Below, in pieces: positions 17,941 through 27,133 of a stretch of 64,000 nucleotides of DNA. Position numbers and translations under genes: made by a program. The notes beneath the pieces are model-generated. The model did not search any database and was not told the DNA's origin. It worked only from the letters and a program-made list of their open reading frames with translations. Position 1 is the stretch's first letter. Each line of letters opens with the position of its first letter. The DNA is from an uncultured Eubacteriales bacterium (GTDB lineage: Bacteria > Bacillota > Clostridia > Oscillospirales > CAG-272), in contig CAKRPQ010000001.1 in NCBI GenBank assembly GCA_934385225.1, positions 5,084 to 69,083 of the forward strand. The letters run 5' to 3'.

Positions 17941-18927
17941 ATGAAAGCGATACTTGTCGGAAAAAACAAGGAACTCACATGGAGCGACGTACCGAATCCC
18001 ATTATGGGCGATGAGGACGTTCTCGTCGAAATACACTACGCCGCGATTAATCGCGCGGATCTTATGCAGAGAGACGGCGACTATCCGCCTCCTCCCGGCT
18101 GCCCCGATTGGATGGGTCTTGAAATTTCGGGAATCATTAAGGAAATGGGCAAAGCCGCAAAAGAAAAGAGCAATTTCAAGGTAGGCGATGCCGTCTGCGC
18201 GCTTCTCGGCGGCGGCGGATACGCGGAATACGTAAACGTGAAATACGATATGCTTATGCCCGTCCCCGAAGGCTGCTCTCTCCTTGAAGCCGCCGCAATG
18301 CCCGAAGCCTTTGCCACCTCGTACCTGAACCTCTTTATCGAGGGCAAAATCGAGCGCGGAAACACGCTCCTTATGCACGCGGGCGCAAGCGGACTCGCAA
18401 GCGTTCTTATCCCCATGGCAAGAGCGTTCGGCGTAAGAGTAATTTCGACGGTCATAAACGACGAATATATAGAAAAGGTCAAAAAACTCGGCGCGGAAAT
18501 CGTCGTAAATACAAAAAAAGAGGACATTGCGGAAGTTCTCAAAAAGCAGCTTGACGAGGGACACCCCGTCGACGTTGCGATCGACTGCCTCGGCGGCGAG
18601 ATGATGGGCAGATGCCTGCCGTATATGCAGAGAGGCGGAAGATGGATCATGCTCGCGACGCTCGCGGGCGATATGACAGAGGTCAATCTCAAAAACATCT
18701 ACGTCCGCAACATTCGCATAATCGGCAGCACGCTCCGTTCGAGAACGCCCGCGGTAAAGGCGCAAATCCTTTCCGAGCTGGTTAAAAACATCTGGCCGAA
18801 GGTGACAAGCGGCGAAGTTCGCGCGACCGTTCACGCGACCTACCCGATAACGGAAGCAGAAGAAGGTCAGAGGCAGCTCTCCGAAGGCAAGAGCGTCGGC
18901 AAAGTCGTGCTTGTAGTAAAGGAATAA
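17941..18927 (+). CDS. NAD(P)H:quinone oxidoreductase, PIG3-like medium-chain reductase
   Basis: 328 residues. GroES-like N-terminal domain (VLVEIHYAAINRADLMQRDG, with the YPPPPG motif typical of the PIG3/TIGR02824 group) and a Rossmann NAD(P) domain (LLMHAGASGLASVLIPMARAFG). Zinc-ligand residues of classical alcohol dehydrogenases are absent, as expected. It reduces quinones or related carbonyl substrates in the cytoplasm. GGAGG precedes the start; a strong terminator directly follows. Confidence 0.9.
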   Translation: MKAILVGKNKELTWSDVPNPIMGDEDVLVEIHYAAINRADLMQRDGDYPPPPGCPDWMGLEISGIIKEMGKAAKEKSNFKVGDAVCALLGGGGYAEYVNVKYDMLMPVPEGCSLLEAAAMPEAFATSYLNLFIEGKIERGNTLLMHAGASGLASVLIPMARAFGVRVISTVINDEYIEKVKKLGAEIVVNTKKEDIAEVLKKQLDEGHPVDVAIDCLGGEMMGRCLPYMQRGGRWIMLATLAGDMTEVNLKNIYVRNIRIIGSTLRSRTPAVKAQILSELVKNIWPKVTSGEVRATVHATYPITEAEEGQRQLSEGKSVGKVVLVVKE

Positions 18928-18940
18928 TAAGTCGAAAATA

Positions 18941-18979
18941 AAGGGCAGCCGCAAAACATTGAGTTATGCGGCTGCCCTT
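18941..18979. terminator. Bidirectional terminator between convergent genes
   Basis: AAGGGCAGCCGCA (18941-18953) pairs perfectly with TGCGGCTGCCCTT (18967-18979). It serves the oxidoreductase (plus) and holA (minus). Confidence 0.88.
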
Positions 18980-18981
18980 CT

Positions 18982-20013
18982 TTACTCCGAGCAGATGAAC
19001 ATTTCTATTGCGCCGTACCCCTGCGGAGAGAGTTTAAGGCGTCTGTCCGTCTCGGCGCAAAGTTCTATTCGCCGATAAAGCGTTTTGTAGTCTGTCTTTT
19101 GCGCCGCGCGCGCGTAAATTTTCGCGCGGTATTCGTTCATTATCTTCGCTTTTCCTATATCGGCGCATGTCATTCCGTCGTCGATCAGGCGTTTTATCGT
19201 CAGAATATCGCATATCGTCCGCGAAATATCGCCGAAAATTATCAGCGGATCGACTCGTCTGAATTTGAGGAAATCAAGAATTTCAAGTGCGTCGCCGTTT
19301 CGTCCCTCCATAACGGCATTTGCAAATGCAAAGCTGTCAAAATCTGTCTCCGAAACGCAGACGTTCCGTATATCCGCCTCGGTTACGCTGTCGCGCCCGT
19401 TCCACAGCACATACGCGCAGAGCTTTTCAGCCTCGCCCGACAGGCGGAACATATCGCCGCCGCAGTAATCGACAAAGAAACGCGCCGTTTTCTCGTCCGC
19501 TTTCACACCGCCGTGTTCAAAATGCTTTATCGCCCAGCCGCAAAGGCGCGCGGGCGAGACTTTTTCAAATCGGACAAGCGACAGGTATTCGCCGAGTTTT
19601 GTCAGGAGCGCCGACGGCTTCTGCGCGGAATACCCTTCGTCGATAAGCCCCGCCGCGACGTTTATTATAAGCACGTTGTAGTCGTATTCGGGAAGCACGG
19701 CAAGAACTTCGCAGATATCCGCAATATCGCTCTGCCTCATCGCCGTGAAATCAAGTCCCGAAACCGTCACGAGCTTTTTCTCGCTCGACATCGGCGGCGG
19801 CATAAGCGCGTCAAGGAGCTTTGCGGGCGTAAAATCGAGCGCGTCGATGCGTATATCGTTGAAAAAGGCGAAACTTTCATCAGTCGAAACGGCGGCGCGC
19901 GCGGTTCTTAAAGCGTTCGCCTTCATATAGTCCTCGTCGCCGTAGAAAAGATAGCCCGTCGCGGGTCTTACCTTCACTTCTTTTCTGAATTCCGACTCTG
20001 TCATTATCTTCAT
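18982..20013 (-). CDS. holA: DNA polymerase III delta subunit
   Basis: 343 residues. The subunit opens the sliding clamp as part of the clamp loader. Family features: YLFYGDEDYMKANALR at the N-terminus, LVTVSGLDF, a helical middle (YCGGDMFRLSGEAEKLCAY) and LSPQGYGAIEMF at the C-terminus. The first codon overlaps the stop of the upstream gene (ATGA), so it is translationally coupled to the ApbE-like gene. Confidence 0.92.
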   Translation of the reverse strand: MKIMTESEFRKEVKVRPATGYLFYGDEDYMKANALRTARAAVSTDESFAFFNDIRIDALDFTPAKLLDALMPPPMSSEKKLVTVSGLDFTAMRQSDIADICEVLAVLPEYDYNVLIINVAAGLIDEGYSAQKPSALLTKLGEYLSLVRFEKVSPARLCGWAIKHFEHGGVKADEKTARFFVDYCGGDMFRLSGEAEKLCAYVLWNGRDSVTEADIRNVCVSETDFDSFAFANAVMEGRNGDALEILDFLKFRRVDPLIIFGDISRTICDILTIKRLIDDGMTCADIGKAKIMNEYRAKIYARAAQKTDYKTLYRRIELCAETDRRLKLSPQGYGAIEMFICSE

Positions 20014-21305
20014 CTCTGTTCACCCGCGATAACGCCTTTGCCCGTCGCTTTTATTTCGTCCGATGCCGTCACGACCGAGAACGGCGCTCCATAGAATGTC
20101 ATTGCCGTCTGCACGGAGGTGTCAGAAACATCGCCGCCAAGAAAAGCGACGAGATTTGCGTAGAGAACGTCTACGGGATCGCCCGTTTCATAATCGAGCG
20201 CGAGCGAGCTTGCGATATTCTCCGTGCCGTTCTCGCCCGTCGCCGCGTTTATGTTCGGTGAGCGGTGAACGCCGCCCGCCTCATAGTACATAATTTCGCC
20301 CTCGTAGAGCGGGAACGAGCGCAGGAGGCTCGCCGAGCTTCCGCGTTTTACCGCCGCCGACGCAATGATTTCAGGCGAATAGCCCTCGTTATAGCCGTAC
20401 ATACAGTATTCGCCGCCCTCGTGTTCGGAAAGAGACACGGTAAGACCGCTCGCGGTATAGGCGTAGCCGTTTTTGTAGCCGTTTTCTTCGAGTGCAGAGC
20501 AGATTATGCGCAGTCTGTATGCGTCCGCGAGCAGATTCGGGTCAAGAATACACGTCCCGTACTCGTTTTCGCGCAGAAAGTCAAGATATTCGTCCGCGAC
20601 GGTGAACTTCACCGTATATTTTTCGTCGTCAAGAAACTCAATGTCAAAATAATCGGGGTTTGATGTCATTTCGGCAAGACGCGCGATGCGCTCCGCCGTT
20701 TTTTCGTTTACGGACGGATCAAATTCGGTTGCCTCCTCCGCTTCGAGCGACAGTATTGCGTTCCATTCTTCAAAAAGCGCGCCCGCAAAAAGGTTATAGC
20801 CCGTCCCAGCCGCGCCCTCGCGCGTTTTTTTCGCAGCGTCGGCAAGGATTCCGTAAAGCTCTTTTCCGACGCTCACTTCTTCCCCGACCGACGCGTTGAG
20901 CGTCGCGATATTGGAATATCCGTCATAAGTATTCTTCGCGTCAAGCAGCTTATAGGAGCGCAGGAGCGCCTGCGAATAGACGTCGCCGAGCTGTTTTATG
21001 CCGTTCCTTATTTCCGCGCTTTCGCCCGTGAAGTAATATTTCAGGTGAAAACCGACCGAATACATCGGCGTTTCCTGATTTTTTTCGGCGGATATATCGT
21101 AGTAGCCCTCGTCGCGGTGAATGACGCGCGAAACGCCGTAGGAAAAGGCGACAATGGCGACGGTAAACGCGACGATAAAGAGCGCAAGCCGCAAGCCGAC
21201 GTGCTTTTCGCTCACCTCTATATTGTCCTTATCGCCTTTTTCCTTTTTCTCTTTTATTTTTTTCGGATCGGCGGTGCTGTTTTCGTCTTTTTTTCCGAAT
21301 TTCAC
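20010..21305 (-). CDS. Membrane-anchored ApbE-like protein, catalytic residues degenerate
   Basis: 431 residues from GTG 21305, chosen for AAGAGG 8 bases upstream; the open frame extends further but would run into the opp operon. A charged, Lys-rich N-terminus and one membrane helix (about residues 36-57) precede an extracytoplasmic domain. That domain has an order of segments reminiscent of FAD:protein FMN transferase: YSNIATLNASVGEEVSVGKE, YNLFAGALFEEWNAI, then NINAATGENGTENIASSLAL and DVLYANLVAFLGG. The key ApbE motifs for flavin and metal binding are not conserved. Function unknown. Confidence 0.62.
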   Translation of the reverse strand: MKFGKKDENSTADPKKIKEKKEKGDKDNIEVSEKHVGLRLALFIVAFTVAIVAFSYGVSRVIHRDEGYYDISAEKNQETPMYSVGFHLKYYFTGESAEIRNGIKQLGDVYSQALLRSYKLLDAKNTYDGYSNIATLNASVGEEVSVGKELYGILADAAKKTREGAAGTGYNLFAGALFEEWNAILSLEAEEATEFDPSVNEKTAERIARLAEMTSNPDYFDIEFLDDEKYTVKFTVADEYLDFLRENEYGTCILDPNLLADAYRLRIICSALEENGYKNGYAYTASGLTVSLSEHEGGEYCMYGYNEGYSPEIIASAAVKRGSSASLLRSFPLYEGEIMYYEAGGVHRSPNINAATGENGTENIASSLALDYETGDPVDVLYANLVAFLGGDVSDTSVQTAMTFYGAPFSVVTASDEIKATGKGVIAGEQR

Positions 21306-21342
21306 TTTTTTACCTCTTGTTTCTTGTTTTTCGGCGGATAGT

Positions 21343-21380
21343 AAAATATCGTCCCAAAGCAAAGAAAGGGACGATATTTT
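21343..21380 (-). terminator. Terminator of the opp operon
   Basis: AAAATATCGTCCC (21343-21355) is perfectly complementary to GGGACGATATTTT (21368-21380), 11 bases after the oppF stop. On the minus strand the arm itself ends in TTTT. Confidence 0.8.
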
Positions 21381-21390
21381 CTGCTCGGTT

Positions 21391-22338
21391 TTATCCGAAT
21401 CTGACCTGTTTATAATGCTCTGTCTCCTCCGCGTTTCCGAACACCATATGACCGTTTCCGATATCGACAAGGCTCGGCTTTTCGGTCTCGTAATGATGTA
21501 TCGACGGGTCATAGACGAACAGTTTCTTGTTCTTCTCTATGATCGGGTCCGGAACGGGTATTGCGGACATAAGCGACTTTGTATAGGGGTGAAGCGGGTA
21601 CTTGAAGAGTTCCTCCGTCTCGGCGATCTCCATAATGCGTCCCTTATAAATAACGACGATACGGTCGCTTATAAAGCGGACTATCGAGAGGTCGTGCGCG
21701 ATGAAGAGGTAGGTAAGTCCTCTTTCCTTCTGGAACTTTTTGAGAAGGTTAAGCACCTGCGCGCGTATCGACACGTCGAGTGCGGAAATAGGCTCGTCCG
21801 CAACGATAAATTCAGGCTCCATTACGAGCGAACGCGCAAGACCGACACGCTGACGCTGACCGCCCGAAAACTCGTGCGGGTAACGTGTGAGGTGTTCGGG
21901 AAGAAGTCCGACCTCGCGCGTGATGTTCTCTATTTTCGCCATTCTGTCCTTCTCGTCCTTGTAAAGGTGGAAGTTGTAAAGTCCCTCGGAAATGATATAT
22001 TCTATCGTCGCGCGCTCGTTAAGAGAAGCGGCGGGATCCTGGAATATCATCTGAATTTTTCTGATCACTTCGCGGTCGTCCTTGCGGGAGAGTTTACCCG
22101 AAATCTTTTTACCGTCGTAGTAGATCGCGCCCGCGGAGCAGGGGTTGATACGGACGATTGCTCTGCCTATCGTCGTTTTGCCCGAACCCGACTCGCCGAC
22201 AAGAGAAAGCGTTTCGCCCTTGTAGATATCGAAGCTGACGTTGTCAACCGCCTTGAACGACTTCCTGCCGCGTCCGAAAACGACGTCAAGATTCTGTATA
22301 GACAGGATCGGTTTCTTCTCGCTCTTATTGCTATCCAT
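21391..22338 (-). CDS. oppF: Oligopeptide ABC transporter ATP-binding protein OppF
   Basis: 315 residues. Walker [15 protein letters not shown]-loop [11 protein letters not shown], signature [14 protein letters not shown], Walker [13 protein letters not shown], and a C-terminal oligopeptide-ABC extension ([17 protein letters not shown]). It energises peptide uptake with OppD. GGAGG lies before the start, 11 bases after the oppD stop. Confidence 0.95.
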   Translation of the reverse strand: MDSNKSEKKPILSIQNLDVVFGRGRKSFKAVDNVSFDIYKGETLSLVGESGSGKTTIGRAIVRINPCSAGAIYYDGKKISGKLSRKDDREVIRKIQMIFQDPAASLNERATIEYIISEGLYNFHLYKDEKDRMAKIENITREVGLLPEHLTRYPHEFSGGQRQRVGLARSLVMEPEFIVADEPISALDVSIRAQVLNLLKKFQKERGLTYLFIAHDLSIVRFISDRIVVIYKGRIMEIAETEELFKYPLHPYTKSLMSAIPVPDPIIEKNKKLFVYDPSIHHYETEKPSLVDIGNGHMVFGNAEETEHYKQVRFG

Positions 22339-22349
22339 AACGCTCCTCC

Positions 22350-24155
22350 TTATGACTCGAAATCGACATGAGCTTTAAGCATTTTCTCATGCAGATTTCT
22401 GATATTTTCGGGAATTTCCGTTTTCGGTGCTCTCGGATCGAGAAGCCACGTTTTTGCGTAGTGCGTCTCGCTGACCTTGAACATCGGCGGTTCTTCCACA
22501 AGGTCTATCGCCATGGCATAGCTGTTTCTCGGCGCAAAAGCGTCTCCGATAATCTTGTTGTAAAGCGACGGAGGCGTTCCGGGTATGGAGAACAGATCCG
22601 TTCCCTTTTCCGCGATCTGCGGAAGCGAGGATAGAAGAGCCCATGTGTACGGGTGACGCGGGTCGTAGAATATCTCCTCTACCGAACCGACTTCGACTAT
22701 CTGACCGCCGTAGAGAACGGCAACGCGTTCCGCAACGTTCGCAACGACACCGAGGTCGTGCGTGATATAAATGGTAGTGAAGCCGAGTTCCTTTTGAAGA
22801 TCCTTTATAAGTCTTATGATCTGCGCCTGTATCGTAACGTCAAGTGCCGTCGTCGGCTCGTCGCAGATGAGTATCTTCGGCTGGCAGGAAAGCGCTATCG
22901 CGATAACGATACGCTGTCTCATACCGCCCGAATATTCAAACGGGTAGTCGTTGAAACGCTTTTCGGGGTCGGGGATACCGACTTTCGCCATAATGTCGAG
23001 AGTACGCTTTTTCGCCTCCGCATTCGAGCATTTCTGGTGTTTCAGAATGACCGTCATTATCTGTTTTCCGATGGTTATGACGGGGTTAAGCGACGTCATA
23101 GGATCCTGGAAGACAGTCGCAATGCGGCGGCCTCTTATCTGCTGCCAGTCCTTTGCGTACTTGACCTTCGCGCAGTCGAGAATGACGTAGCCGTGAAGAA
23201 TGTTTTTCTCCTCGTCGATCGAGCGGAACTCAACGCGGAACGCAACAACCTCAAAAATTCTGTTGAGAACTTCGGGGTCTGTCAGATCCTCGCCGACGCT
23301 CATCGCCATGGCGAACGCCTTGTTCAGCTTGTGCATGAACATTATCTGCGATCTCCTCGGGTATCTTCCGATAGAGAGAAGAACTTCGTAGCCGATTATT
23401 TTGTTTCTTTCTATAACCTTATCCGAAAGCCCGTAGGGGTTGTTTTCGTTATCGGGAACAAGAATTTTGCGTTTTCTCTCGGCGAGCAGCTTTGCAAGCT
23501 CCGCACTGTCTGTTTTCTGTGCGTCTCCGTGCGCATATTCGGCTTTATGCTTCTTTACGAGCGCCTTGTAGTCGTCCGCAGCCTTCTTCATCTTTGCCGA
23601 AAGCTCTGCGATATTCTTTTTTGTAGCCTCTATCTCGCGGCGGTCATTTTCGTTTTTCTTATCGAGCGTTTGGAGATAGTTATTAAGATCGACGATGTTA
23701 TCTTTAAGTTCTTTCATCGTCTTTTTATAGGCGCGTGCTTCATCAACGGACGCCGTTTTCGCAAATTTTACCGAATTTTTCTTTTCGAGGTACGCGCGAT
23801 ACTCCGCAGCGCCTCTTTCAAGGCGGGAATTGCGGTTAAGCATATCCGTGATACGCGAAAGAAGTCTGCGGTTATAGGACGTGAGCGCAACGTCTGTCTT
23901 TGAGATCTCGTCGTCCGAGAAAATTATGCTTCCGTTTGAAACAAAACCGTTGGATTCGAGCATTCCGGCAAAAGTTTTTGTAAGAACGCTCTTTCCCGAA
24001 CCGGATTCGCCGACGATGGCGAGCGATTCGTTTTCGTATATATCGAGCGAGACATTGCGTATCGCCGACAGAACTCTGCCTCTGACGTTGAACTTTACGT
24101 CAACGTTTTTAAGGGAAAGAAGAACCTTTTTTTCGTTATTGTTGTTTTCTGCCAT
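22350..24155 (-). CDS. oppD: Oligopeptide ABC transporter ATP-binding protein OppD with large insertion
   Basis: 601 residues where about 330-350 is normal. Walker [13 protein letters not shown] lies at 49-60, but the Q-loop [11 protein letters not shown] comes only at about 348-358; signature [13 protein letters not shown] and Walker [13 protein letters not shown] follow normally. The extra roughly 240 residues (about 92-335) are charged, start with a long predicted coiled coil ([19 protein letters not shown] to [17 protein letters not shown]) and end in a globular-looking part. All ATPase motifs are intact, so it is probably functional. Confidence 0.93.
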   Translation of the reverse strand: MAENNNNEKKVLLSLKNVDVKFNVRGRVLSAIRNVSLDIYENESLAIVGESGSGKSVLTKTFAGMLESNGFVSNGSIIFSDDEISKTDVALTSYNRRLLSRITDMLNRNSRLERGAAEYRAYLEKKNSVKFAKTASVDEARAYKKTMKELKDNIVDLNNYLQTLDKKNENDRREIEATKKNIAELSAKMKKAADDYKALVKKHKAEYAHGDAQKTDSAELAKLLAERKRKILVPDNENNPYGLSDKVIERNKIIGYEVLLSIGRYPRRSQIMFMHKLNKAFAMAMSVGEDLTDPEVLNRIFEVVAFRVEFRSIDEEKNILHGYVILDCAKVKYAKDWQQIRGRRIATVFQDPMTSLNPVITIGKQIMTVILKHQKCSNAEAKKRTLDIMAKVGIPDPEKRFNDYPFEYSGGMRQRIVIAIALSCQPKILICDEPTTALDVTIQAQIIRLIKDLQKELGFTTIYITHDLGVVANVAERVAVLYGGQIVEVGSVEEIFYDPRHPYTWALLSSLPQIAEKGTDLFSIPGTPPSLYNKIIGDAFAPRNSYAMAIDLVEEPPMFKVSETHYAKTWLLDPRAPKTEIPENIRNLHEKMLKAHVDFES

Positions 24156-24168
24156 TACGCTTCCTCCC

Positions 24169-25149
24169 TTACATATGCGTTCTCGGGTCGGACGCGTCTG
24201 CGAGGTTCTGACCGAGGACGTAGAGAATTATCGTGATAAGGGACGCGATGGCAACGGGCGGCCAGAATTCCCACGGGAAAACGAGGAACGAGGACTGCGC
24301 CTGCTGGATCATACGTCCGAGGGACGGAACGCTTGCGCTAAGACCAACTCCGATATAGGAGAGGAACACTTCCATCGAGATGTACGAGGGAAGCTCGGTT
24401 GCAAGCACCGTAACGATGACGGAGGTGAGGAACGGGAGAATATTCTTCGAAACCATACGCGGTATCGGCGTTCCGAGACATCTTGAAGCGAGCGAATACT
24501 CACGGTCGCGGATAACCATAACCTGCGTTCTGAAAAAGTACGCGATAGAGAGCCAGCCTGTGACCGTAAGCGAGAAAATGAAGCTCCAAAAGCCCGAACC
24601 GATGATATAAACGAGCACGGAAACGAGAAGAATATAAGGAACGTTTGCAATGATGTTGTAAATGACCATCATAATAGAGTCAAGGGTCTTGGAGTAACCC
24701 CAGACTGCGCCCATAATAATACCGACGAACATATTTATTGCCGCGCAGATCGTTGCAAGGAGCAGCGATGTACGGGCCGACGCGATGATACCGTAGAGAA
24801 TGGAGTTACCCATTGCGCCCGAACCGAACAGCCACTTAAACGAGAAGCCGCCCGTTTTTGCCATAGCCTTTGCGGGGCTGAGGTTGAACATTGAGGTATC
24901 TGTGACATTCTCCATCGGGTCGTACTGCCAGAAGATAGGCATAATGAACGACACGAGAATGATCGTCGCGAACACAATGAGGAGAAAAATGTTTATCTTC
25001 TTGCGGAAGAACACTCTGAACACGGACTGCCAGTAGGAATAACGCGGAGCGATAATCCTCTCGGAGTCGATAGCGTCGTTGTTTATGAAGCGGAACAGAT
25101 CGTCCTTATTTTCGTTTTTGAGGTCTTTTTCGAGATCCTTATCCATCAT
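24169..25149 (-). CDS. oppC: Oligopeptide ABC transporter permease OppC
   Basis: 326 residues: a charged N-terminus, one membrane helix, then a five-helix permease core with the EAA-type loop DREYSLASRCLGTPIPRMVSKNILP. It forms the inner-membrane channel with OppB. The start ATGATG overlaps the oppB stop by 4 bases and is preceded by GGAGG. Confidence 0.93.
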   Translation of the reverse strand: MMDKDLEKDLKNENKDDLFRFINNDAIDSERIIAPRYSYWQSVFRVFFRKKINIFLLIVFATIILVSFIMPIFWQYDPMENVTDTSMFNLSPAKAMAKTGGFSFKWLFGSGAMGNSILYGIIASARTSLLLATICAAINMFVGIIMGAVWGYSKTLDSIMMVIYNIIANVPYILLVSVLVYIIGSGFWSFIFSLTVTGWLSIAYFFRTQVMVIRDREYSLASRCLGTPIPRMVSKNILPFLTSVIVTVLATELPSYISMEVFLSYIGVGLSASVPSLGRMIQQAQSSFLVFPWEFWPPVAIASLITIILYVLGQNLADASDPRTHM

Positions 25150-26726
25150 CTTCCGCCTCCTTTCTCCTTGGACAGTGAAATTCTCGGGTCATATTTGGCA
25201 AGAAGAAGGTCGCCGAGAATGACCGAAATAATTGAGAGTGTTGTATAGAACACGGTACAGGCTACGATTACGCCGTTATCGTGTGTATTGATCGCGACGG
25301 TGAGCAGGTTTCCGACGCCGGGAACGGCATAAACGCGCTCGGTAATGATTGCGCCGGTAAGACAGCCGAGAATACTTGCGGGGATACCGTGAACGAGGTA
25401 AATTAGAGCGTTCTTCGAAATGTGAATTTTATAAATTTCCTTTTCGGAGAGCCCCTCGGCGCGCGCGAACTTAACGTAGTCGGAGTTCATCTGGTCTATC
25501 ATATAACGTCTCATCCACTTCATAAGGCTGCCGATCTGCGGAAGTGCGAGAGAAATGGTCGGGAGAACGTAAGCAAGCACTTTTACGTTTGCGTTCGCGA
25601 ACTTATAGGGCAGTCCGAAGAGGGACGTACCGACTGCGGCGAACATAAAGATATACGCAAGCGACGGAACAGCCATAATGAAGATGATGTAGGCGTTACC
25701 GATTTTGTCGGCGAGCTTGTCCTTGCGTCTCGCCATAAGAATACCGAGCGGCAGACCGAGCATATATGCGATTATAGTCGCGATAAGACCGATAACGAAG
25801 GAGTTTTCGAGAATTGAAAGTCCTTCCATATGGAAATCGGAGACGGTATATCTGTCGGGGTAGTTCTTTACATCGGTTTCGCTGAGCGTACCGTAGTTGT
25901 AGCGGAGCGAATGGAAGTCTATCGCCGTTTCCGAATACTCGTCGGTGCCGAGCTGGTTCGGGAACTGCTGCTTAAACGGAGTTTTAAGGCTGCCCGCGGG
26001 CTTATTCATAACCGTCGTAATCTCCTGTCCGCGGTAAGTCGTGTAGGAGGTTCCGAGGTTTATATTTATAAAGTTCTGATGTATGAACGGGAAACGGCCG
26101 TCGAAATACAGCAGATATTTATGGAGCGTACCCGATCCGACAATGGCAAAAGGACCTCCGTAGGGGTCTTTCTCAAAGCGGACGTAGCGCTCGGTGAGGT
26201 TTTCGTCCTTTACATAATTCTTTGTGTCAAAGGAGATAAATCCTTTTACATAATCGACAAGGCGGAAGAATACGTTGCGTTCGTTTATGGCGATGAGGTA
26301 GCCTTTTCCGCCGGGTTTTGCCGTGCCGTCGGAATAGTTTACGGGTTCAAGCCATTTTATGTCATAATTCTTGTATTTTTCCTTAAATTCATTAACGGAT
26401 TCGTTTGTTTCGTACTTATCCTTTTTCTGAATAGCGCGGAGATCGGCTTTGTAGTCGTCCTTTTCGGTGTAGCCGTCGCCGTAGATCGCCTGATACTTCT
26501 CTTTAAGGAAGCTCGTATAGTTTACGAAGTTAAGGTAGCCGTACTTCTGGTACTGTGTGTACTCATAGTAAGCACGGTCGTTGTTCGACTTTTTGTTCCA
26601 TGCGTCGTCCGTCTGGAAGATAACGTTTCTGTTGATACAGGTGTAGACAAGAAACATTACTGCCATTGTAACGACAAGCAGGGAAAAAATCGAGAAGAGG
26701 ATTCGATTTAAGAGATATTTTTTCAT
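25146..26726 (-). CDS. oppB: Oligopeptide ABC transporter permease OppB with large extracytoplasmic insertion
   Basis: 526 residues where about 310 is normal. TM1 is at 8-31. It is followed by about 270 hydrophilic residues (32-305) and then the usual five-helix core with EAA loop FARAEGLSEKEIYKIHISKNALI. The extra part faces outside and might contact the binding protein. The ATG lies inside the stop of a 10-codon leader frame and has no good Shine-Dalgarno of its own, so translation is probably coupled. Confidence 0.92.
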   Translation of the reverse strand: MKKYLLNRILFSIFSLLVVTMAVMFLVYTCINRNVIFQTDDAWNKKSNNDRAYYEYTQYQKYGYLNFVNYTSFLKEKYQAIYGDGYTEKDDYKADLRAIQKKDKYETNESVNEFKEKYKNYDIKWLEPVNYSDGTAKPGGKGYLIAINERNVFFRLVDYVKGFISFDTKNYVKDENLTERYVRFEKDPYGGPFAIVGSGTLHKYLLYFDGRFPFIHQNFININLGTSYTTYRGQEITTVMNKPAGSLKTPFKQQFPNQLGTDEYSETAIDFHSLRYNYGTLSETDVKNYPDRYTVSDFHMEGLSILENSFVIGLIATIIAYMLGLPLGILMARRKDKLADKIGNAYIIFIMAVPSLAYIFMFAAVGTSLFGLPYKFANANVKVLAYVLPTISLALPQIGSLMKWMRRYMIDQMNSDYVKFARAEGLSEKEIYKIHISKNALIYLVHGIPASILGCLTGAIITERVYAVPGVGNLLTVAINTHDNGVIVACTVFYTTLSIISVILGDLLLAKYDPRISLSKEKGGGR

Positions 26727-26755
26727 GACACGAACGCTATAATTAAGTTTTTCAT
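26723..26755 (-). CDS. Ten-residue leader peptide in front of oppB
   Basis: ATG at 26755, preceded by AAGGAGA (26765-26771), reads MKNLIIAFVS and stops with TGA overlapping the oppB ATG. It carries the good ribosome binding site that oppB lacks, so it may deliver ribosomes to oppB. Confidence 0.55.
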   Translation of the reverse strand: MKNLIIAFVS

Positions 26756-26771
26756 TAACTATATTCTCCTT

Positions 26772-27133
26772 TTCCTTGACTTTCCGTCTTTATTACAGGT
26801 ATTTTTCACTTTCGCTTGAAAACAAAAAAAAGCCGACTTCTCCATTCACGACCGTCCGAGGTCCCTGAACAAAGAACTTAGCTTTTTCTGCCGTACTTTA
26901 CACAAGTCTGGGCGCCGGTCTTTAATAAAAATCGTACCCGAACGCGCGAAACACGCCGTTATCAGCTTTATTTTGAGCCAACCGCAGCGGGTTCCGCGTG
27001 TCCGAGACGAAAATTTATGATTTAGGAAATCATTACGTCGGTGTGACCGCCGCGCGAGCCGTCTGCCGCCTGTGCATTTCTGCCGTCGGGACGCCTCTGC
27101 GCGGTAAAATCACGCCTTAAAGTTATCCGGTTA
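26772..27133 (-). other. oppA-oppB intergenic spacer
   Basis: About 360 bases with no credible gene. I see no convincing terminator or promoter; on the minus strand there is a short GGTC-type inverted repeat and a T-rich tract near 26822-26830. A partial stop of transcription here would make oppA the most abundant product, as in many binding-protein operons. Confidence 0.4.
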
